Positions 58,304-64,000 of a stretch of 64,000 bases of DNA are shown here, piece by piece. Each line of letters begins with the position of its first letter. The stretch's first letter is position 1. The notes under the pieces are model-generated. The model ran no database searches, was not told the DNA's origin, and worked only from the letters and a program-made list of their open reading frames with translations. Both the position numbers and the translations under genes were made by a program. This DNA comes from Nectonema munidae (lineage: Eukaryota > Nematomorpha > Nectonematoida > Nectonematidae): positions 293,501-357,500 of the forward strand of contig JAUIRK010000058.1 of assembly GCA_030549495.1 (NCBI GenBank). Direction: 5' to 3'.

Positions 58304-58828
58304 CAAGTTTCTAACTATTTAACAACGAGAATAATCAGACGATATCTAATGTAAAGCAGAAGATTTGTATTAAATAAGACTCGTTAGTAAACACAGACTA
58401 TTCTCATTTATAACATAGATACTTGAGTCATAACACTTTATATATTTCATATAGCTTCATTATTTCTACAAGGAAAGCAAGAACATGTAATTTTTTTTTT
58501 CAAGTTTCTAACTATTTAACAACGAGAATAATCAGTCGATATCTAATGTAAAGCAGAAGATTTGTATTAAATAAGACTCGTTAGTAAACACAGACTATTC
58601 TCATTTATAACATAGATACTTGAGTCATAACACTTTATATATTTCATATAGCTTCATTATTTCTACAAGGAAAGCAAGAACATGTAATTTTTTTTTCAAG
58701 TTTCTAACTATTTAACAACGAGAATAATCAGACGATATCTAATGTAAAGCAGAAGATTTGTATTAAATAAGACTCGTTAGTAAACACAGACTATTCTCAT
58801 TTATAACATAGTTACGTGAGTCATAACT
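58304..58828 (+). repeat. Tandem satellite, 196-197-bp unit, 2.7 copies
   Basis: Units begin CAAGTTTCTAACTATTTAAC at 58304, 58501 and 58697, are nearly identical and are separated by T-runs. The third stops at about 58828 (CATAACTAGGATAG). Each unit contains the 60-odd-base core AATAATCAGACGATATCTAA...TTTGTATTAAA that is found, inverted, in the MITE at 61687-61815. Confidence 0.9.
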
Positions 58829-58829
58829 A

Positions 58830-59270
58830 GGATAGTTTAAAATTGATCCAAAAAATGTTAAATTATTTACTTTTATAGTAAAAAATTTACATAAAAGAAA
58901 AAAATTTATCTAAACATAAAATTGAAATTTTACATAAAAAATAGCAAGTACTTTTTATTGAAAAATTAATTGATAAAAATTTGTTCAATTTTTAAGGTAA
59001 ATCTTAAAAAATTTTTATAATAAAACAACAAGAATTACATAACAATGTAGTTAGATCATTTAGATTTTGCATAATTTTAGAATGATTTTATTTTTCTCAT
59101 GGAAACTATACCACAGCTCGCAGGCTTTTTAGCTCTCCAGGTCCAATTATTTCATTGCTTGATCGAAAACTGATGCCATTCTATCATGCCTCTTGCCTTT
59201 TTCTGAAAACATTCCAAATTCGAATTTAATGCTTCTAAAGTCGTTTTAATTAACTTCTTAGCAAACTATA
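58830..59270. other. AT-rich spacer
   Basis: Nothing recognisable. Confidence 0.35.
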
Positions 59271-59274
59271 GAAA

Positions 59275-59478
59275 GGTAAAGGTACCATGGGGTGTTTTCA
59301 TCGAGAAGGCGCAATTGCGCCGCTTGTATGGAACTATGAGAAAGTTGGCTTGATGCCGGATCGAACCCAATAAAAAATAAAGCCTTAAACCATTTTTAAA
59401 TTTTTTTAAACATTTAAAGAAAAAAATTTTTTTTATTTATCAAAACCCAGTACCTATAACCAACCTTACTCACGCAAT
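59275..59478 (-). mobile_element. tRNA-derived SINE family B with internal replacement
   Basis: The outer parts match family B (ATGGGGTGTTTTCATCGAGA, GGCGCAATTGCGCCGC, GATCGAACCCAA on the + strand; AACCCAGTACCTATAACC at the far end). The segment GACCTTGAGTTATCG between them is replaced by about 85 bases of A/T-rich sequence (59371-59453). Confidence 0.7.
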
Positions 59479-59711
59479 TTAAATGAAAAGAGTTTTTACT
59501 AAAATTTGTTAATATGTATGTAGCATTGTTAATAATAAATTTTTTCTTTAAGTTTTATAAGTTTCAGAATTTGAAAACGAATGGTCTGCTATCTTTTTAA
59601 ATCAGCTTTTTTTTATATAATTCAAAGCAGATTCTTTTATTTTATTCGATACATGTGTCCATTGAGCTTGAAAAGAGAAATATCCGAAATAAAACAAAGA
59701 TGCCATTTAAA

Positions 59712-60654
59712 TAGAGTTGCCAGATTACAAGATTAGAAATTCGGAACACTCTTGTAATTTCTCGCCATATATAAAAATTTATACCTACATACACAGCCAG
59801 ACCAATATATTATTATAAAACGTAGAGATGATTATCACAAACATAAAGAAAGAATTTAAAAGGCGTATAAAGAAAACAAAAGGAAAATAATTATATACAC
59901 ACACACATATATACAAACAGTAACGTAGACAGAAATTAATATTTGGAGGGGCCAAATGAGGCACTAATAAACATGCTTACCTACAGGCTTTGTCTGAAAT
60001 TAAAGCATCAAATGCTGCTTATAACAACTCTTCTCTTTGTGTTTATAAGCTCCTTTCTCTACTTGTGTCCTATTTCTTTGTTAAGATTTTAGATTTTATC
60101 ATGGCTAATATTTCTTATCTTCGTTTCTCATAGCAAAGAGAAATTTTTTATTGTAACTCTGCTTTCTTATTACAGGTAGAAGGGTCCTAACAAAGTTAAG
60201 TTTGATCGTTACCGTCAAGATATCAGTAATTTTCCCTTATTTTGATTTTCTTTGCTTTATATTGTTAGTATAAGCCCATAGTCAAAAATTAATTCATTAT
60301 TTCATTTCAATTTTTTGATCGTGGGGCCCATAACTTAGATGGAGGGGCCCGGATCCAAGTGCCCCATAGCTGGCTACGTGGCTGTATACAAACATACAGA
60401 GAAAAACAAGCAACTAAGTGTAAAAAATCCAGATTAAGATATGGTGGATTGTCCCTCAAAAAAAAGATGCATCTATGAATTATAATCCCATACAAAGTTT
60501 CAACGAATAACCTTTTTGAGGTGTTAAATATAATATTATTATGGTGAACTAAAATCGGGACAATACGGGTGTCCCAGAAGTGTCACTGCAGGACAGGGGA
60601 GAAAATGATCAAATCGGGATATGTCCCGGAAAAACGGGACGTTTGGCAACCCTA
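59712..60654. mobile_element. hAT element with TAGGGTTGCCA ends, host of a nested hAT
   Basis: Perfect 8-bp duplication CATTTAAA (59704-59711, 60655-60662). Ends TAGAGTTGCCAGATTAC and, other strand, TAGGGTTGCCAAACGTCCC. The right part has CGGGAC repeats (60552-60641). No transposase ORF. Contains the element at 59928-60384. Confidence 0.9.
59928..60384. mobile_element. hAT element nested in the previous one
   Basis: Perfect 8-bp duplication TATACAAA (59920-59927, 60385-60392). Ends CAGTAACGTAGACAG and CAGCCACGTAGCCAG; inner GGAGGGGCCAAAT pairs with GGGGCCC-rich sequence at 60322-60352. 457 bp, non-coding. Confidence 0.9.
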
Positions 60655-60662
60655 CATTTAAA

Positions 60663-61560
60663 TAATTTAAGAAGAAGGAATTTTGAAAAATACTTTTAAC
60701 AAAAAGTTGATTAAATTCAAAATTATTGGAAAAACCGCCTTTATTTACCTATAAAAATTTTATAATTAAAAAAATATTGACTTTTTTGTTTTTAACTTCC
60801 GAGATAACACTAAAACATGCGATGACATGAGAACCAAAATTATGGACATTTTGAACCATACTTTAACAAAGACATGCCAAAAATTTTTTGATCAAAGTAC
60901 ACAGATTCTTAAATTTACTTTCATTGAAACTTGAACATTTAAAGTTAACTTTTTCTAGTGACACTAATTCTTCTTTTTCACATAAAATAAAGTTGGAAGT
61001 TGCATCGCAAGCAGAAGTTTCATCTGAGTCAGAAGTTAAAAAAGATTTCCTTATATTTGAGCCATTTTGTTTCAAAGTTCGACTTAACTTTTTTCAGCAT
61101 TTTTAGAATTAATATTTTTTTTGTTTTCTAGCATGTGAATAAAAAACAAAGTTTACTTCTCACATTTTAATAAAAAAATCGATTTTCAAAAATTTAGATT
61201 TGCATCTTGTTTCTAATAAAGTTGAAATGATATAAAGCTCTTTTATTCTAAATGCGAGCAGCTTTTTCAATTCTTTTATCAACGTATTTTGCATACTTCC
61301 CAAAGCTTTGTTTTCCAGACAGCGAAAAAGGAACTTTTTTTATTGATGATATGATTAAGAAAGGTGTAACTTCACTTAAACTTGAGGAATCTCTGTAGAG
61401 TTGGTTTGTTCTGTGTTCAAAAGGTTACTAAATGAAAATGTATTGTTGCAAAAGTATTTTTTCTTGATCAGAAGCATAACTTTTGATCATCTCGCTACTT
61501 TCCTTTCAGAAATTTTTCATGAGCGAGGCAATCTCCAACAACAAATTGAAGTCTATCTTT
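60663..61560. other. AT-rich intergenic stretch
   Basis: Two overlapping ORFs on opposite strands (60863-61106) mirror each other and neither has a recognisable motif. Nothing accepted. Confidence 0.35.
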
Positions 61561-61566
61561 CAAGTT

Positions 61567-61683
61567 AGCGGATGGCCTAGTGGTAAGAGCGTAGGGACTT
61601 GGAATCAGTTGTTCTGGGTTCAATTCACGGCCGTGATTATCCTTGCCATCTGTCCAGCTATGAAAGATTATTCTTCCGTTTAA
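61567..61683 (+). mobile_element. tRNA-derived SINE family A
   Basis: GCGGATGGCCTAGTGGTAAG (A box), B box GGGTTCAATTC at about 61617-61627, then CCTTGCCATCTGTCCAGC and ATGAAAGATTATTCTTCCG. Its 3' end abuts the MITE at 61687. Confidence 0.8.
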
Positions 61684-61686
61684 TAA

Positions 61687-61815
61687 CCCGTTAACGCTCA
61701 ATGTCGACTATAATCGACTTTACTAAAATAAAATCGTCTGCGTTTATCAATGCTCTTTAATACAAATCTTCTGCTTTACATTAGATATCGTCTGATTATT
61801 CTGGTCGTTAACGGG
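61687..61815. mobile_element. piggyBac-like MITE family M2, complete
   Basis: Perfect 10-bp inverted ends CCCGTTAACG/CGTTAACGGG, flanked by ATAA on both sides (61683-61686, 61816-61819), a variant of TTAA. Internal CGTCTG motifs; the block AATACAAATCTTCTGC...ATATCGTCTGATTATT equals the inverted core of the 58.3-58.8 kb satellite. Confidence 0.85.
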
Positions 61816-61819
61816 ATAA

Positions 61820-63635
61820 TGCGGTCATTTATTTTATTTTCTCAATATAGAATATAGTTTGTCCATTAATGTTAGAAAAATATAAATTTAAATAAGAATC
61901 GTGAACTATTGCATCAGTTGTTTTAGCTAATCTAAATGTTTCAAACAACAAATTTGATTGGCAAATTATCTGATTAATTATAAATTCTAAATTTTAATCG
62001 CAAATCCTTTCAGGCCAGTAGGGATACTTCTAGTTAAATAAAACTTTCACTAGTGTCCCATAAAATAAAAAATGGCCTGCTTTAATTAAGCTATATAAAA
62101 ATTTCTGAAAAGATAAGCAGCATCTCAAAAAATAAATCAAATTACTTAGACTTTGAGAAGCAGAATCTTAAAGGGTAATTATAATGGGCTACTTTCTTCT
62201 TCATGAGAACCGATGATTTTTACTTCTTGGGGAAGCGATATCAAATCAAAAGCTATTCAACTAAATATGTTAAAGTTAAGACAAAAAACTTTATTTCTAA
62301 GTTGCTTTTCTACTTTTTTTTTTATCAAATATTTCTCTTTTATTCACGTTCTTCACAAATTTATAAGTGACTTTTATTCTCTTGCTCTCTTTAGTTTTCA
62401 ATGTAAATTTTGAACTTGTGGAAGATTTGACACTTGTCAATCACTCACTACAAAGAAAACTTACATTAACAAATCTTACTTAATATTTTATCTGGTTTTG
62501 ACATGATAGGAGTTCATTAATAACTGCATTTGTAAAGATCTATATTATAATATTATGCAGGTTAATGAAACAACTTTGCCAAAATGATTGCATTCTTTCA
62601 CTGATGCTTGATCCACTGATTTTATTCGTTATTGAGGACGAAGCACTAAAGGAAGTGACTTAGACTTGGTAAAGATCTACTTATTGCCACGCTGAACGAT
62701 CAAGAGATTATTGCACTCTACCAACAAAAACTCCTTTTGGATAACTCTTTCCAGCTCAATTCGTTGGAAAGGTGTTGCCAATATGATCAGAAAGCACAGG
62801 AGGGCATTCAGCGAAATCTGAAATGTATTTTTGATCTATAAAAGCAGATAGACCACCGTTAAATGAAGAAATCGCCTTTTTAACACTTGCCTTTGAGAAC
62901 AAGCTATCGAAAGTATCAAAGCACCCATTTTACTATAATAGATTTGCAGCCTGGGAGCATCCAGAAATTCTTTAGCCGGCGTAGATTGGGGCCTAAACTT
63001 TTAGAAATATTTTATGGTATATAAATTTTATTCTCTTTTCACATGAGTTTAATTTTGCATAATTATTGTATATTCAATATTTATTTAATAAAAACATATC
63101 AAATATTTTTTATACTGCCAATGACTTGTCAAAATTAGACCTAATTTTTGACTAATCTATAATTTGAAATTACTATGTATATTTTTGACATTTACTGAAT
63201 TAATGTTTTAATAAGATTAATTGTGCTTCCTTTTTCCTGACCCATTTTCTTCCTGTTTTAACTTGCAAAACTTCACCACCATTTGATCATTATTGTAATG
63301 AAACAAATATTTTTAACTTAATTTATCTCTTGAAATCCTAACATTTTTAAGGTAGAGAGGAAATACACAAAATAAGAAGTTGAAAACAAAAGTAAAAAAT
63401 AATAAATGATTTTGTAATCCAAAAAATAATTTAAAAATAAAAAAAAATTACGGAAAAAAATGTGAAGTTTTGAAAAGTTTTTATTTCTTTTATGCTTTTA
63501 TAATTTTTAAAATAATCATAAATATGAATAAAAAAGGGAAGTTTGGAAATATTTTTTTATGAAAATAAATTTTGGTTCAACTTTTTGGTCTCCCTGCTTC
63601 GCAATCGTTGAGCAAATTTCATTAATTGAGCATAA
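61820..63635. other. AT-rich intergenic stretch
   Basis: No recognisable gene or repeat. 62560-62990 is somewhat less AT-rich (62620-62960 might be an old transposase fragment) but has no open frame or motif that I can name. Confidence 0.3.
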
Positions 63636-63641
63636 GTTTAA

Positions 63642-63753
63642 CACTTTGAGGAACAAAATTTTGAAGACTAATCGTCTTATATTCTTTTTCAATGAATTTT
63701 TATATATTCAAAGCAGACAATTTCCTTTACTTGGCACACTAGTGTTCAAAGTG
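63642..63753. mobile_element. piggyBac-type MITE, 112 bp
   Basis: Ends CACTTTG/CAAAGTG, flanked by TTAA (63638-63641) and TTGA (63754-63757). Internal ATCGTCT and GCAGAC inverted pair typical of the CGTCTG group. Confidence 0.65.
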
Positions 63754-64000
63754 TTGAATATCTCAACTTTGAGATACCTAAATTAACAATTATTTGAGCT
63801 TTAAAAAATTTCTAATATATCACATATTCTATTCAAGTCTTGATCACATATGTGAATATATGTTGTGAGGAATGTTCATTTTGCTCATCATTAGTCAATT
63901 TTAGAGCTTACATATAATATTTATTCCAGAAATTTTCGTTAAATCTTTTTAATTAATCTGAATGAGGTTATCTTTTTGATCACTGATTTCCAAACTTTTT

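Noticed and set aside
58304-58828. CRISPR-like array
   Set aside because: The 196-197-bp units are continuous and nearly identical with no unique spacers; this is a satellite in a eukaryotic context.
60863-61106. Overlapping ORFs on both strands
   Set aside because: They mirror each other in a serine/lysine-rich stretch and neither has recognisable domain content.

Overview
The window looks like nuclear DNA of an intron-rich, very AT-rich invertebrate animal. Spliced genes, tRNA-derived SINEs, RNase H-bearing and CR1/Jockey-like LINEs, and hAT, piggyBac, Merlin and pogo DNA transposons all occur together. Several of these families are common in arthropod, cnidarian and mollusc genomes, but nothing fixes the phylum. 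No bacterial operon, CRISPR array, rRNA or free-standing tRNA gene was seen, and no LTR, retroviral, Polinton or other capsid-bearing element was recognised.

The host content is one small gene family encoding a secreted protein that I do not recognise. The best copy (gene C, + strand, 40161-46012) has five exons and encodes about 336 aa: a signal-peptide exon, two symmetric phase 1-1 exons of about 90 and 107 codons, a 338-nt exon and a 12-nt last exon that carries the stop. A second copy (gene A, - strand, 26559 down to 11917) has the same five exons, the same intron phases and a matching 3' UTR with AATAAA, but a 37-nt deletion in exon 4. A third copy (B, - strand, about 35.4-30.2 kb) keeps only a promoter-like segment and a damaged exon 2. 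The promoter segments of A, B and C share two motifs in the same order. Part of B and part of C form an inverted duplication.

Layout: 0-11 kb holds two piggyBac transposase remnants, a LINE, a SINE sharing the LINE's 3' tail, a dispersed repeat and a broken transposase-like gene of a family I cannot place. 11.8-26.8 kb is gene A. Its second intron holds a three-level nest (hAT containing Merlin containing an element with an intact 532-aa ORF). 27-40 kb holds SINEs, a LINE tail, piggyBac-type MITEs, paralogue B, hAT elements and a retroposon with a 19-bp target duplication. 40-46 kb is gene C. 46-64 kb has a pogo/Tigger remnant, two LINE fragments, an orphan signal-peptide exon, at least six small hAT elements (several with perfect 8-bp duplications, one nested in another), a homopolymer-rich tract of doubtful base quality, and a satellite whose monomer contains a MITE also found alone 3 kb away.

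The most useful new material is the unnamed secreted family with its shared promoter module, the SINE/LINE tail partnership, the nested transposons with readable junctions, and the MITE-derived satellite.
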